Assembly: GCA_029561955.1 (NCBI GenBank)
Contig: JAKQWO010000052.1
Span: 1 to 50,457 of the forward strand
Source of the DNA: Candidatus Cloacimonadota bacterium
GTDB taxonomy: Bacteria; Cloacimonadota; Cloacimonadia; Cloacimonadales; Cloacimonadaceae
Length of the DNA: 50,457 nt
Direction: 5' to 3'
Made by a program: the position numbers and the translations under genes. Shown piece by piece: positions 8,385 to 17,710 of the stretch (positions are counted from its first letter, which is position 1; every line of letters begins with the position of its first letter). Below the pieces are notes generated by a model, which saw only the letters and a list, made by a program, of their open reading frames with translations, was not told the origin of the DNA and searched no databases.

Positions 8385-10223
8385 TTATTTAGCTAAAATC
8401 ACCTTGCGGGTGTTGCTCCTACCGTTTGCGGTGAACTTTACCAGGTAGATACCGCTGCCGAGCTGTGGTTCCCACCTGTGTCTATGGAAACCTTCGCTTC
8501 TATTGAACAGTGTAAAATAGTCCACCAACTGCCCCTTGAGATTGAAGACTTCAAAGGTGACGTTAGCGTTTCTTTCTAAATAAAACTCCAGGTGGGTGCT
8601 GGGGTTGAATGGGTTGGGATAGTTGCGGATAAAGCTGGTATCGAAAGGCAGCCCTGGGGTATAATTACCATCGGCTGTCAAGAACACTTGCACCATGACG
8701 GGGCCATGCAAATATACCTGACCTGAAATTGAGACATCTTGCAGCCAATAATGGTAGGTGCCATCGTGATATAGCTCTTTATCCTCAAAGTAATAGACCG
8801 CACCCTGAGAGCTGTTGGCTGATGGAATCAGCGGCGAGACAAGAATGGCATTGGCATCCTGAGAATCCTCAGACCTATAGACGTAAAAGCCGAGGTTATT
8901 GGTCTCAGACTGCGTCTCCCACTGGATCACCACGCTATCATAACCATTGAAATAGGCGTTGAGATAGCTCAAGGTCACGGGCAGGGTAATCACCACGTAA
9001 TAACCGGTAATGGTTCCAGGCGGTTCCACATACAGCACCCCATGAATAGTCAGAGGGTAAAAATCAGGACATAGCGTCAATCCATTGGGGTTGAGCACCG
9101 TGAGGTCATTCACGGTATCTGCATCAGGAGTAGTGGTAAAACAGCCGCTGAATTGATTGGGCACATTCCCACTGTAGGTATAGTTTGCCGCACTGGAATA
9201 CACGGCATAGTTAGTTTGGATGGAGCCTCTGTCGATCTTGCCGTTTACTGTATGGGAAGAAATCCCATCTGCGTGAGCGGTGATGATTGTGGCTCCTTCA
9301 TCCAAATAGAACACCGAAGTTCCGTTGTTCTGCGATGAGATAATATATGAACCAACATCAAGGGCTGACCCCTCGTGCACGCGAAAATAAGGCTCTCCTC
9401 GTGCAGGATTGGTAGCAGAAGTCATGTTCACTTGCGCAGAAAGGGTTAGTGTATGACCGCTAACAACATCAAGAGAGTAGACGGTACCGGGAAGAGTACC
9501 TGTGACCTGATCTTCATCTCCATTGAAGACATAGCTGACGTTGTAAAACCTCGCACCTCCAGTAAGCTGGAAAGCCTCGTTATACCCGCCCACATTGGCA
9601 ATTTCGATCATAAAGCCATTATTGTAGGAATAATAGTTGGACGCCCTCCCAGGACCTGTGATCGTAGCACCTTCCTTGGAAATAATTTTGGCGTTCTGGT
9701 AAGCGTAGAGCGTACCCGCAAAATCTATAATGCCATGGTTTTCCAATACACCCCCAGCTCCCATCGAAGTGCCACCCATCAAATTGATCCTAGAGCTGGT
9801 ATCAGTCGCTGTAACGTTGCCAAGGTTGACAAACTTAGCTCCAGCCAGCACTCTTATCTGCCTAAGCTCATAATTGCCGCTTGAAGTAAAAGCAGCGTTG
9901 TTCCTGACCTCAATTATAGTGCCGGTATTGGGGCTGATAATGTCTCCCGTGATGTGAAAATCCACATCCACATTTATGTTGTGGTTGGCATAGATATCCC
10001 CCTCAAAATCTGGCAAATAGCCGCTCAAGGGCACAGTCGCCGGCACCCAAGCCCCTCCTTGGTAAATTTGCCAGCCCGCGACCCCGCTGACTGTAGCCGG
10101 AGTCGACACAGTCTGATAGTCACCCTCTTGGGGGACTGCATAAGCCAGACAGATCAAAGAAAGCAACGCCCATAAAAGGAGAATGCGTTTCTTAAAAAAA
10201 TCGTCACTTGTAGGTTTGATCAT
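8385..10223 (-). CDS. Secreted beta-helix-like protein with FlgD-like sorting domain (paralogue 1 of 4)
   Basis: 612 aa. A signal peptide of about 29 residues (KKRILLLWALLSLICLAYA) is followed by a GDYQ...W(Q)IY(Q)GG-W-V segment, common to all four paralogues. A long Gly/Asn/Thr-rich region (about 60-400) has short repeating strands like those of right-handed beta-helices; a shared GDEDQVTG turn lies in it. From about 413 comes the LPVTLSYLNA...WETQSETNNLGFYVYRS domain, and from about 530 the FlgD-like domain (NYPNPFNPST) ending RKVILAK. Such C-termini serve as type IX-like sorting signals in Bacteroidota and are abundant in Cloacimonadota; export by that route is inferred. The start has AGGAG 6 bases upstream. 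The ligand or function is unknown; an adhesive or structural role is only a guess. Confidence 0.85.
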   Translation of the reverse strand: MIKPTSDDFFKKRILLLWALLSLICLAYAVPQEGDYQTVSTPATVSGVAGWQIYQGGAWVPATVPLSGYLPDFEGDIYANHNINVDVDFHITGDIISPNTGTIIEVRNNAAFTSSGNYELRQIRVLAGAKFVNLGNVTATDTSSRINLMGGTSMGAGGVLENHGIIDFAGTLYAYQNAKIISKEGATITGPGRASNYYSYNNGFMIEIANVGGYNEAFQLTGGARFYNVSYVFNGDEDQVTGTLPGTVYSLDVVSGHTLTLSAQVNMTSATNPARGEPYFRVHEGSALDVGSYIISSQNNGTSVFYLDEGATIITAHADGISSHTVNGKIDRGSIQTNYAVYSSAANYTYSGNVPNQFSGCFTTTPDADTVNDLTVLNPNGLTLCPDFYPLTIHGVLYVEPPGTITGYYVVITLPVTLSYLNAYFNGYDSVVIQWETQSETNNLGFYVYRSEDSQDANAILVSPLIPSANSSQGAVYYFEDKELYHDGTYHYWLQDVSISGQVYLHGPVMVQVFLTADGNYTPGLPFDTSFIRNYPNPFNPSTHLEFYLERNANVTFEVFNLKGQLVDYFTLFNRSEGFHRHRWEPQLGSGIYLVKFTANGRSNTRKVILAK

Positions 10224-10298
10224 ATTAATCTCCTATTCTATCTCCACATACACGAGGTATGAAACCGGTTATAAATTATGTATTCTTCCATTGGGTGC

Positions 10299-10327
10299 AT
10301 TCTTTCATACCACCTTTATTTTGTCAA
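10299..10327 (-). promoter_or_regulatory. Candidate promoter of secreted paralogue 1
   Basis: TTGACA (10327-10322 on the minus strand), 17-base spacer, AAGAAT (4 of 6 to the -10 consensus). It implies a leader of about 65-70 bases before the start at 10223. Confidence 0.5.
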
Positions 10328-10493
10328 CCACTTATTTCAAGGATTTGAAAATTCTTTAATTTCACAGAGCTGATCGGACATGAGAGCGACAGACCTAACT
10401 CCTTTGATTTAGTAAGTTACGAGGGTGATCCGTATTTGATTCGCAGGTTTAAGAAATTTGTAGAAAGTTCCATCTGAGCCATCCCCAAAAAAG

Positions 10494-10532
10494 GATTTAA
10501 CGGACATCTTGACGATGAATCCGCTAAATCCA
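10494..10532 (-). terminator. Terminator of secreted paralogue 2
   Basis: 12-bp stem GGATTTAACGGA / TCCGCTAAATCC with one non-Watson-Crick pair and a 15-base loop. On the minus strand a CCTTTTTTGG T-run follows directly. It lies 32 bases past the stop at 10564. Confidence 0.8.
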
Positions 10533-10563
10533 GACAGGTATCACTATGAAGGGATGCTAAGTT

Positions 10564-12438
10564 TTACTTGGATAAAACCACTTGGCGGGTATTGTTCTTG
10601 CCGCCTGCGGTAAAGCTGACCAGATAGACACCGCTCTCGAGCTGTGGCTTCCATGCGTATCTATGGAAGCCGCTGGTTTGATGACGCAGGGTAAATTGGT
10701 CTACCAACTGCCCCTTTAGGTTATAGACCTTAAAGTCCACATCTGCACTTTCCTCCAGATAGTATTCCAGTTGTGTGCTGGGATTGAAGGGATTGGGATA
10801 GTTGCGGATCAAGCTGGTCTTGAGTGGAATATCCGGCGTATAATTTGAATCACCTTGCAAGCTCACCTGCGCCATTGCGGGTCCATGCAGCTCCACTTCG
10901 CCGGAGAAGGAGACGTCCTGCAGCCAATAGAAGTAGATGCCATCAACATCGAGGCTGTTATCCTCAAAGAAGTAGGAGGCGCCCTGAGAGCTATTCGCTG
11001 CGGGTATAAGTGCTGATATGATACCAGTATGCTCAGCATCTGGTACATCGGATCTCAGAATGTAAAAGCCCAGGTTATTGGTCTCAGACTGCGTCTCCCA
11101 TCTAAGCGTGACGCTATCAAAACCATTGAAGAAGGCATTGAAATAGCTCAGGGTCACGGGAAGGGTTGGTTGATGGTTAACATAACCGGGACCGCCGTTA
11201 ACCGTACCTTGAAAATCCCCTGTAACGGTCAGAGGTTGAAAGTTAGAGCAAAGCGTCAAACCATTAGGGTTTTCTATGATAAAGTCGTGCACCTTATATG
11301 ACGCTGGATTAGTGGGAGGATCTGTAATAAAACAGCCGCTGAATTGATTCGTCGTATTACCATAGTAGACATAGTTAGCCTCTTCGGAATAGGTGGCATT
11401 GTTGGTTTGAATAGCTCCACTCGTAATCTTGTTACCACTCTTAACCGAGGATATGCCGTTTACATTGGGAGTGCGGATCGTAGCACCGGAATCTAGGACA
11501 AACTGCGCTTCCGAACTTTGATTAACTTTGTCTGTAGTAATTATAAAATTGCCGGTATCAAGGGTTCCGCCGCCCTCCACCTTGAAGGTAGGGGTACCAT
11601 CTTTATGTTCGTTGATCAGAACTATATTCTTGGTCAAAGTTAGATTGGTGCCATCGGCAACGGTCACTTTATAGATATTATCAGGGGTATTGCCGGTGAT
11701 TTGATTTCCTGCGCCACTAAAAACAATACAGGCATTGTGGATGTTCTGATGCCTGGTCAACTGTATAGCTGCACTATAGCCGCCTGGATTTTCAATATAA
11801 ATAGTGGCACCAGCAGCCTTAACATCCAAAAGCGCTCCGCCCTTGATAACTCCATTGGGACGGGATATAATGACAGAATTAGCCTCTTTATCAATAAAGC
11901 CTGCAGTGTCTATCATCCCTCTGTTCTCCAGAGTTCCTCCCGAATCCGGAGTGGTACCCGCCTTCAATAAGATTTTAGAAGTCATGCTCGTTGATGTCAT
12001 GGAACCGTTGTTGATGAAGCGAGCACCCGCTTCGACCGTTAGATTGGCAAGGTCATATCTACTATTCAGATTGGTTCCAAATTCGAAAACCTTGCCTGCT
12101 TTGACGGTTACCAGCTTGTTATTGGTGGAACCAACAAAATCACCACGCAATATGAAGTTGCTGTCGACTTCTATGCCTTCGGCAGCACCCATGAAGATTC
12201 TATTCGTAAAGGGTTGCTGATAAGCCAAGGGTGAAAGGGTTGCATTTACCCAATTGCCTCTATCATAGATCTGCCATCCAGTCGCACTACTGATCTTGGG
12301 TGTAATCTTAGTACCATTTGCCCTATAGTCTCCCTGCTGCGGAATAGGTGAAACTTGCCCATAAGCCAAACAAGCCACCGCGAGCAATACCCAAATTACG
12401 AGCATGCTCTTCCTTAATGTAATAGTATTCTTCTTCAA
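10564..12438 (-). CDS. Secreted beta-helix-like protein with FlgD-like sorting domain (paralogue 2 of 4), TTG start
   Basis: 624 aa from a TTG start at 12438. That codon has AAGGAG 7 bases upstream and gives a normal signal peptide (MKKNTITLRKSMLVIW...LAYG). An in-frame ATG at 12489 would add 17 Arg-rich residues and has no ribosome site, so it is not preferred. Order of parts: signal peptide, QQGDYR and W-Q-I-Y-D segment, strand-rich middle with a GAGNQITG turn, LPVTLSYFNA...WETQSETNNLGFYILRS domain (about 424), FlgD-like domain (about 546, NYPNPFNPST). The C-terminal 200 residues are much closer to the sister genes than the middle is. Function unknown; exported by inference. Confidence 0.83.
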   Translation of the reverse strand: MKKNTITLRKSMLVIWVLLAVACLAYGQVSPIPQQGDYRANGTKITPKISSATGWQIYDRGNWVNATLSPLAYQQPFTNRIFMGAAEGIEVDSNFILRGDFVGSTNNKLVTVKAGKVFEFGTNLNSRYDLANLTVEAGARFINNGSMTSTSMTSKILLKAGTTPDSGGTLENRGMIDTAGFIDKEANSVIISRPNGVIKGGALLDVKAAGATIYIENPGGYSAAIQLTRHQNIHNACIVFSGAGNQITGNTPDNIYKVTVADGTNLTLTKNIVLINEHKDGTPTFKVEGGGTLDTGNFIITTDKVNQSSEAQFVLDSGATIRTPNVNGISSVKSGNKITSGAIQTNNATYSEEANYVYYGNTTNQFSGCFITDPPTNPASYKVHDFIIENPNGLTLCSNFQPLTVTGDFQGTVNGGPGYVNHQPTLPVTLSYFNAFFNGFDSVTLRWETQSETNNLGFYILRSDVPDAEHTGIISALIPAANSSQGASYFFEDNSLDVDGIYFYWLQDVSFSGEVELHGPAMAQVSLQGDSNYTPDIPLKTSLIRNYPNPFNPSTQLEYYLEESADVDFKVYNLKGQLVDQFTLRHQTSGFHRYAWKPQLESGVYLVSFTAGGKNNTRQVVLSK

Positions 12439-12771
12439 TTTACGTCTCCTTGGTGTCGTCCCATCTCTCAAGCACAGCATTGGCCTCATCCATGCTCTTT
12501 GAGATATGTTTTTCTTTGGATTGTCAGTTTTGCCGTATAGTCAAACCCGTAACTACCACGTCGCGCTTCTACATGTATCCAGTCCTAAATTTGTGCATTT
12601 GGGTTTACGGCCTGACGCAGGTCAAGCAATTTGAAACTCATTTTCTGTCAATAACTATTTCACATTTATGGAGTAACGGCTCTTTAATATAATGACATTC
12701 ATGTAGTTACAAAAACAGCCGAGTACGATTTCTGGACATAGCAACACCATCTTTGGGCTGAAATAGAAAAA

Positions 12772-12800
12772 GGATCCAGCGGAATAGTCCCGTTGGATCC
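12772..12800 (-). terminator. Terminator of secreted paralogue 3
   Basis: 10-bp stem GGATCCAGCG / CGTTGGATCC with one G-T pair, then CTTTTTC on the minus strand. It is near-identical in stem sequence to the terminator of paralogue 4 at 15281. Confidence 0.8.
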
Positions 12801-12832
12801 TGACAGGTGTTATTATGAAGGGTTGCTAAGTG

Positions 12833-14662
12833 CTATTTGGTTAAAATCACCTTACGCGCATTGCTCTTGCCTTCTGCGCTAAACTTGATCAGATAGGTTC
12901 CGCTGCCCAGTTGAGGCTCCCAAGTGTATCTGTGTAAGCCGCTGGCTTGGTTGCGCAGGGTAAATTGATCCACAAGCTGCCCTTTCAGGTTATAGACCTT
13001 AAAGCCTACATCTGATCCCTTCTCCAGATAGTATTCCAGTTGCGTGCTGGGATTGAAGGGATTGGGAAAGTTGCGCACCAAACCAGTCTTCAAGGGAATA
13101 TCCGGAGTCTGGCTTGAGCCGGCCAAAAGGGTTACCTGCGCCATGGTGGGCCCATGCAGCTCAATCGCACCGGAGAACGAGACGTCCTGCAGCCAATAGT
13201 AATAGATGCCATCATCATCGAGGCTGTTATCCTCATAGCAGTACGCGGCACCCTGAGAGCTGTTTACTGCCGGGACAAGCGCTGATATCTTACTTGCTTT
13301 GGTGGCATCCGGCTCAGTCGATCTCAACACGTAAAAGCCGAGGTTATTGGTCTCAGTTTGAGTCTCCCATTGCAACACAACGCTGTCAAAACCATTGAAG
13401 AAAGCATTGAAATAGCTCATGGTAACGGGTAGGCTGGGGGAGTCGTCATTAATATAACCCTCAGGGATGTCTGGATCAGTATTCAAATTACCGCTATATG
13501 TACCTGTAACATTTAGCGGCCTGAATCTATTACCAAGGTTCAACATCCCGTCGCTGAGGTTGGTAATGCTATTCACTGTGTTTTCATCAGGATAAGTTAT
13601 AAAGTTACCACTATTCTGTCGTCCACCAGGACCAGTTCCATTGAAGACGTAATTTGCCTTGCTGGAATAAGAGGCATTATCCATTTGAACTGCACCTGTA
13701 TTGATGATGTTTCCGGGGCCTTCGGGGAATGAAGATATACCATCAGCATTGCTAATAACAATAGTAGCACCCTCTTCTAAGGTAAACTGGCTACCATATC
13801 CGCCAGAAATTACCTTGTTATTCGTTTTAAGAGTTGCGCCATTCTTTACAGTGAAGGTATTCAAGTTTACACTATTGGTTAGAGTAAGGTTTGTACCATC
13901 AGCAACAGTCACATGAGCGACTGCTGGGGGTACGGTGCCGGTAACTTGGTCTCCGTCACCATTAAACACGACACTGACATTATCATTGCAGTTTTGACAA
14001 TTCAAATTAATCGCTTCAAAACCAATCGGATTGGCAATTTGGATTTCAGAGCCCGCACCTTTATCCTTGTGGATTCTTCCTGAACCACCAATGGTTCCAG
14101 CCGCACCAACTATAAGCTTAGAGCCTTCGCCCAAGTCTATTTTGCCGTTCATGGTCAAACTACCTTGGTTCTCAAAAATACCACCAGGCTGCGACGTAGT
14201 ACTATCCTCTAGGGTTATATCGCCTTTGTTATGTGTCGCAGATGTCATTGTGCCGTTGTTTATAAAGCGACCGCCTGGGTTTACCACCAGACTGTAATTC
14301 GAAAACTTTCCGTTTGGGCTTGGACCAAGCGTAAAAACAGCCGTTGTAGCGACAGTCATAGTACTACTATTAGGGTTTACTATTTCGCCATTGACTACAC
14401 AACTTAAATCCGCCAAAATAGCGTGATTCATAGTGATCTTTCCTGCAGCAGCTAAAAGAGCGGTTATGTTCCCAGTAGCAGTTGCCCAATCATCAGAACC
14501 GGGCCCAGTGCGTATTTGCCAATCGCCTACTGTACCAGTCCTCGCCGGACTACGATTGGTCCTAAGGTCCCCCACATTTTGCGCGTGAGCCCACCAAACA
14601 CTTAAAAGCAATATCCACGCGACGATAATGCCTTTCTTAACATTGAACGTACACCTGTTCAT
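12833..14662 (-). CDS. Secreted beta-helix-like protein with FlgD-like sorting domain (paralogue 3 of 4)
   Basis: 609 aa. The signal peptide ends near WWAHAQ (about 28). The W-Q-I-R-T-G-P segment replaces the W-x-Y-x-G of the sisters. The middle (about 60-400) is strand-rich with the GDGDQVTG turn and an ISSFPEGPGN insertion. The LPVTMSYFNA...WETQTETNNLGFYVLRS domain begins near 411 and the FlgD-like domain near 529 (NFPNPFNPST rather than NYPNPFNP), ending RKVILTK. The start has AGGAGA 6 bases upstream. It is separated from paralogue 2 by a terminator and about 340 bases, so it is a separate unit. Function not known. Confidence 0.84.
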   Translation of the reverse strand: MNRCTFNVKKGIIVAWILLLSVWWAHAQNVGDLRTNRSPARTGTVGDWQIRTGPGSDDWATATGNITALLAAAGKITMNHAILADLSCVVNGEIVNPNSSTMTVATTAVFTLGPSPNGKFSNYSLVVNPGGRFINNGTMTSATHNKGDITLEDSTTSQPGGIFENQGSLTMNGKIDLGEGSKLIVGAAGTIGGSGRIHKDKGAGSEIQIANPIGFEAINLNCQNCNDNVSVVFNGDGDQVTGTVPPAVAHVTVADGTNLTLTNSVNLNTFTVKNGATLKTNNKVISGGYGSQFTLEEGATIVISNADGISSFPEGPGNIINTGAVQMDNASYSSKANYVFNGTGPGGRQNSGNFITYPDENTVNSITNLSDGMLNLGNRFRPLNVTGTYSGNLNTDPDIPEGYINDDSPSLPVTMSYFNAFFNGFDSVVLQWETQTETNNLGFYVLRSTEPDATKASKISALVPAVNSSQGAAYCYEDNSLDDDGIYYYWLQDVSFSGAIELHGPTMAQVTLLAGSSQTPDIPLKTGLVRNFPNPFNPSTQLEYYLEKGSDVGFKVYNLKGQLVDQFTLRNQASGLHRYTWEPQLGSGTYLIKFSAEGKSNARKVILTK

Positions 14663-14862
14663 CTGTTTCTCCTATTATTGTCCTTTGGTGTCTTGAGGCA
14701 TAGCAATAGGATCAACACTTGCTCAAGGAGCAGTCGCACTGAGTTTCCACTTGGGGTAGAAACTCGGGGCAACAAGACCAGTCCTCAGTTGGTCAGTATA
14801 CATAGAAGTACTACTGTCCTCAATCAGTGCTCCATTGTATTGTTAGCCTATAGACGGTGGAC

Positions 14863-14890
14863 ATTATTACACACCCCCGTTTTCTGTCAA
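14863..14890 (-). promoter_or_regulatory. Candidate promoter of secreted paralogue 3
   Basis: TTGACA (14890-14885, minus strand), 16-base spacer, AATAAT (5 of 6 to the -10 consensus). It predicts an unusually long untranslated leader of about 195 bases before the start at 14662. The same TTGACAGAAAA string occurs upstream of paralogue 2 (12651-12641). Confidence 0.6.
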
Positions 14891-14897
14891 CAGCAAA

Positions 14898-14938
14898 ATG
14901 ATCTAACTCATTGCTCTATGATCTAACTCATTGCTCTA
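14898..14938. repeat. 20-bp tandem direct repeat, two copies
   Basis: The unit ATCTAACTCATTGCTCTATG at 14901-14920 is repeated at 14921-14940 with only the last two bases changed. It lies just upstream of the promoter of paralogue 3. It could be a regulator site or a replication slippage product. Confidence 0.8.
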
Positions 14939-15010
14939 CAATATGATACCACTCCCACAGTCTGCTTGAACAAATCTTACATCTCCTTAGGCTATAGAAG
15001 CTTAGGCAGG

Positions 15011-15074
15011 TGAACCGAAATACGGTTCATAATTGTAAGAATTTTAGAGGGTTAGCAGAAAATGCCCTCTTTTT
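15011..15074 (+). terminator. Two hairpins ending in a plus-strand terminator, possible small RNA end
   Basis: TGAACCG/CGGTTCA (15011-15017 with 15023-15029, 5-base loop) is followed by AGAGGG/CCCTCT (15046-15051 with 15065-15070) and a TTTTT run on the plus strand. Neighbouring genes all run on the minus strand, so a plus-strand terminator has no annotated gene to end. The rest of the 14663-15340 gap shows no gene. Confidence 0.4.
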
Positions 15075-15280
15075 GCAGGGAGCTAAGGATACCGGAGCTA
15101 AAACGATGCACGGAAACGATCTAACAGGCTGTTGCTTATACTCTTACACAACCGTCACGCCTAAAAAGAGCCCGTAGCGATAACCAGAAACAGCCCAGAG
15201 AAAAGCTGATGGCTGCAGCTTGCCAAGCTCTGCCCAAAAAGCCCACGCTTCACAGCCTGAAACGGACAGACACAAAAAAA

Positions 15281-15309
15281 GGATCCAAGGGAAAGTCACC
15301 GTTGGATCC
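15281..15309 (-). terminator. Terminator of secreted paralogue 4
   Basis: Stem GGATCCAA / TTGGATCC with a 13-base loop that can shorten by further G-C pairs. A T7 run follows on the minus strand. 32 bases past the stop at 15341. Confidence 0.82.
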
Positions 15310-15340
15310 TTCAGGTGTTATTATGAAGGGTTGCTAAGTC

Positions 15341-17230
15341 TTATTTGGTTAAAACCACTTTACGGATATTGCTCTTACCATCCGCAGTAAACTTGATCAG
15401 GTAGATGCCGCTGCCCAGTTGCGGCTCCCAAGTGTATCTGTGGAAGCCTTTGTCTTGGTGGCGCAGAGTAAATTGATCCAACTTCTGTCCCTTGAGGTTG
15501 TAGACTTCAAAAGCCACGTCTGATCCTTCTTCCAGATAGTACTCAAGCTGAGTGCTGGGATTGAAGGGATTGGGATAGTTGCGCACCAAACTGGTAGTCA
15601 GAGGCAGGTCCGGCACATGATTTGAACCGGCTCCCAAAGTCACCTGCACCAAAATAGGCCCATGCAAATCCGCTAAACCGGAGAAAGAGACATCCTGCAG
15701 CCAGTAGTAATAGATGCCGTCTTCATACAAATCCTTGTCCTCAAAGTAGTAGGTGGCACCCTGAGAGGTATTGGCTGCCTGGATCAGATCTGATATAACA
15801 CCGGCAGAGGCAGGCTCCAGTTCGGTAGCTCTAAGCACGTAAAAGCCGAGGTTATTGGTCTCAGTCTGCGTCTCCCACTGCAAGACCACGCTATCAAAAC
15901 CATTGAAGTAGCCATTGAAATAGCTCAGGGTGACTGGGAGGGTTTGGCCTTCAACATAGCCCTCTCCGATGCCTGAATCAGTGTTGATATTACCTTGATA
16001 GCCACCATCAACACGTAATGGCCGGAAGTTACCATTATCAAGTAACAACATATCGTCGCTGAGGTTAATAATGTTATTCACATGGTATTTACCTTCACTA
16101 TCTGGATTAGATGTCACGAAAGCACCGCTGTATTGACGTTGACCAGGAGTACCACTGAAAATATAGTTTGCTCCACTGGAGTAGGTAACACTATCAAGCT
16201 GAATGCTGCCCTGATTTATAGGGCCTCCTTGATAAGATGCTTCTGATGATATACCTTGTGGATGTGCTGTAACAATTGTAGATCCTGAATCCAATATAAA
16301 CTCTGTAGTTCCATTCCACTGACGTTTAATCTCATAGGTTCCGACATCAAGAGTTGAATTGCTGGTTACCCATACCATAGGCTCATTTCGTCCAGAGTCG
16401 CTCTCAGGATAAACCGTAATCGTCTTGCTTAAGGTTAGCTTTTGGCCACCGTTAACGATCAAATAAAACAGAGGGACTGGAAGCTTACTGCCGGTAACTT
16501 GATCTTCATCACCATTGAACATGAAGCATGCTCTGTAGACATTATGAGGGCCAGTCAGTTGTATGGCTTCGTCATAACCGCCTACGTTGGCAATTATGAA
16601 TCCAGCACCATCATAAGTCGTGGTAATCTTTCCGGGACCAGTTATACTTGCGCCTTTCTTGGATATGACCCTTCCAAAGGTACTAATAAATAGCTCACCT
16701 TCAATATTGACAGTGCCATGGTTTTCCAGTATACCACCTTCTCCCATATTCGGACCACTGTCTAAGGCTATCCTGGAACCTGTTTCCTTCGATGTGACGG
16801 TGCCATGATTGATAAAATGAGCAAATTGACTTACAACCATTTGCCGCAGCTCAAAGGTGCTATTGGGGCCTAAGCTAAAAGTCGCACCAGTAGCGACGTG
16901 AAGAGTTGTACCAGCATTCGGACTATAGATATTGCCGGCCATGGTAAAGTCAGCATCCACAACCATGTTATGGTCAGCATAGATATTTCCAGTAAATGCA
17001 GGTTGATAATAAGTTAGTGGATGGGGAGCTGTAACCCAGTTGGCCCCATCGTACATTTCCCATTTAACCTTATTTTCAGAAACAACGGCGGATACCAAGG
17101 CAACATTCTCCGTGTTTCTATAGTCGCCCGTTTGTGGTGGCGGTTGATATTGCCCATATGCCATACAGAATAAAGAAAGCAGTACTCCGATGATGAGTAG
17201 CTGTTTCTTAAAGGTAAGGATTGTTTTCAT
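15341..17230 (-). CDS. Secreted beta-helix-like protein with FlgD-like sorting domain (paralogue 4 of 4)
   Basis: 629 aa. The signal peptide ends near FCMAYGQ (about 27). QTGDYR and W-E-M-Y-D-GANWV follow, then a strand-rich middle with the GDEDQVTG turn (about 60-420). The LPVTLSYFNG...WETQTETNNLGFYVLRA domain begins near 430 and the FlgD-like domain near 549 (NYPNPFNPST), ending RKVVLTK. A consensus AGGAGG lies 6 bases before the start. It is first in transcription order of the four-gene array and lies next to the palindrome cluster. Function not known; a surface or extracellular location is inferred from signal peptide plus sorting domain. Confidence 0.85.
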   Translation of the reverse strand: MKTILTFKKQLLIIGVLLSLFCMAYGQYQPPPQTGDYRNTENVALVSAVVSENKVKWEMYDGANWVTAPHPLTYYQPAFTGNIYADHNMVVDADFTMAGNIYSPNAGTTLHVATGATFSLGPNSTFELRQMVVSQFAHFINHGTVTSKETGSRIALDSGPNMGEGGILENHGTVNIEGELFISTFGRVISKKGASITGPGKITTTYDGAGFIIANVGGYDEAIQLTGPHNVYRACFMFNGDEDQVTGSKLPVPLFYLIVNGGQKLTLSKTITVYPESDSGRNEPMVWVTSNSTLDVGTYEIKRQWNGTTEFILDSGSTIVTAHPQGISSEASYQGGPINQGSIQLDSVTYSSGANYIFSGTPGQRQYSGAFVTSNPDSEGKYHVNNIINLSDDMLLLDNGNFRPLRVDGGYQGNINTDSGIGEGYVEGQTLPVTLSYFNGYFNGFDSVVLQWETQTETNNLGFYVLRATELEPASAGVISDLIQAANTSQGATYYFEDKDLYEDGIYYYWLQDVSFSGLADLHGPILVQVTLGAGSNHVPDLPLTTSLVRNYPNPFNPSTQLEYYLEEGSDVAFEVYNLKGQKLDQFTLRHQDKGFHRYTWEPQLGSGIYLIKFTADGKSNIRKVVLTK

Positions 17231-17432
17231 ATCATCCTCCTAAAATTGTTTTGGATATCTAAAGTATTGGTTTGAAAAAGATCTACCCAAGCAGAATCAC
17301 AGTCTCCACAGGTCTCCTGCGCCTGAAGAGCTTCAGTCTTGAGCATTGAGCCTAAGCCTTTTGTAAATAGAATGTCTGAGTCCATTTTCGTTGTCCTCTT
17401 TTTATGGTTTGTTTAGCCTAACGACCGGTGTC

Positions 17433-17460
17433 ACTCTACAGCACTGTGATTTTTGGTCAA
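17433..17460 (-). promoter_or_regulatory. Candidate promoter of secreted paralogue 4
   Basis: TTGACC (17460-17455, minus strand), 16-base spacer, TAGAGT (4 of 6 to the -10 consensus). The implied leader is about 195 bases, like that of paralogue 3. The 17231-17710 stretch holds nothing else recognised. Confidence 0.4.
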
Positions 17461-17710
17461 TTCTTTTTTGAGGTTATGTTGTTATGCTTTAACGGATTAC
17501 TGATTAGACGATTGGTTTATCAGTTTCGTAACCTCATATAATAAGAGGCTTACATACATGAATTTGAATACAGTTCACCGTTCTAAACTGATATGCACTT
17601 TTTGGGGCAAGAGCTCAGATTGGCTGGAAAGAAGGTGAGCAACCTTTTCATGATGCAAGTAAGCGGGATAAGGGGTTGGTTTTTAGGGTGTTATGACGCT
17701 GTTGTGAGCT

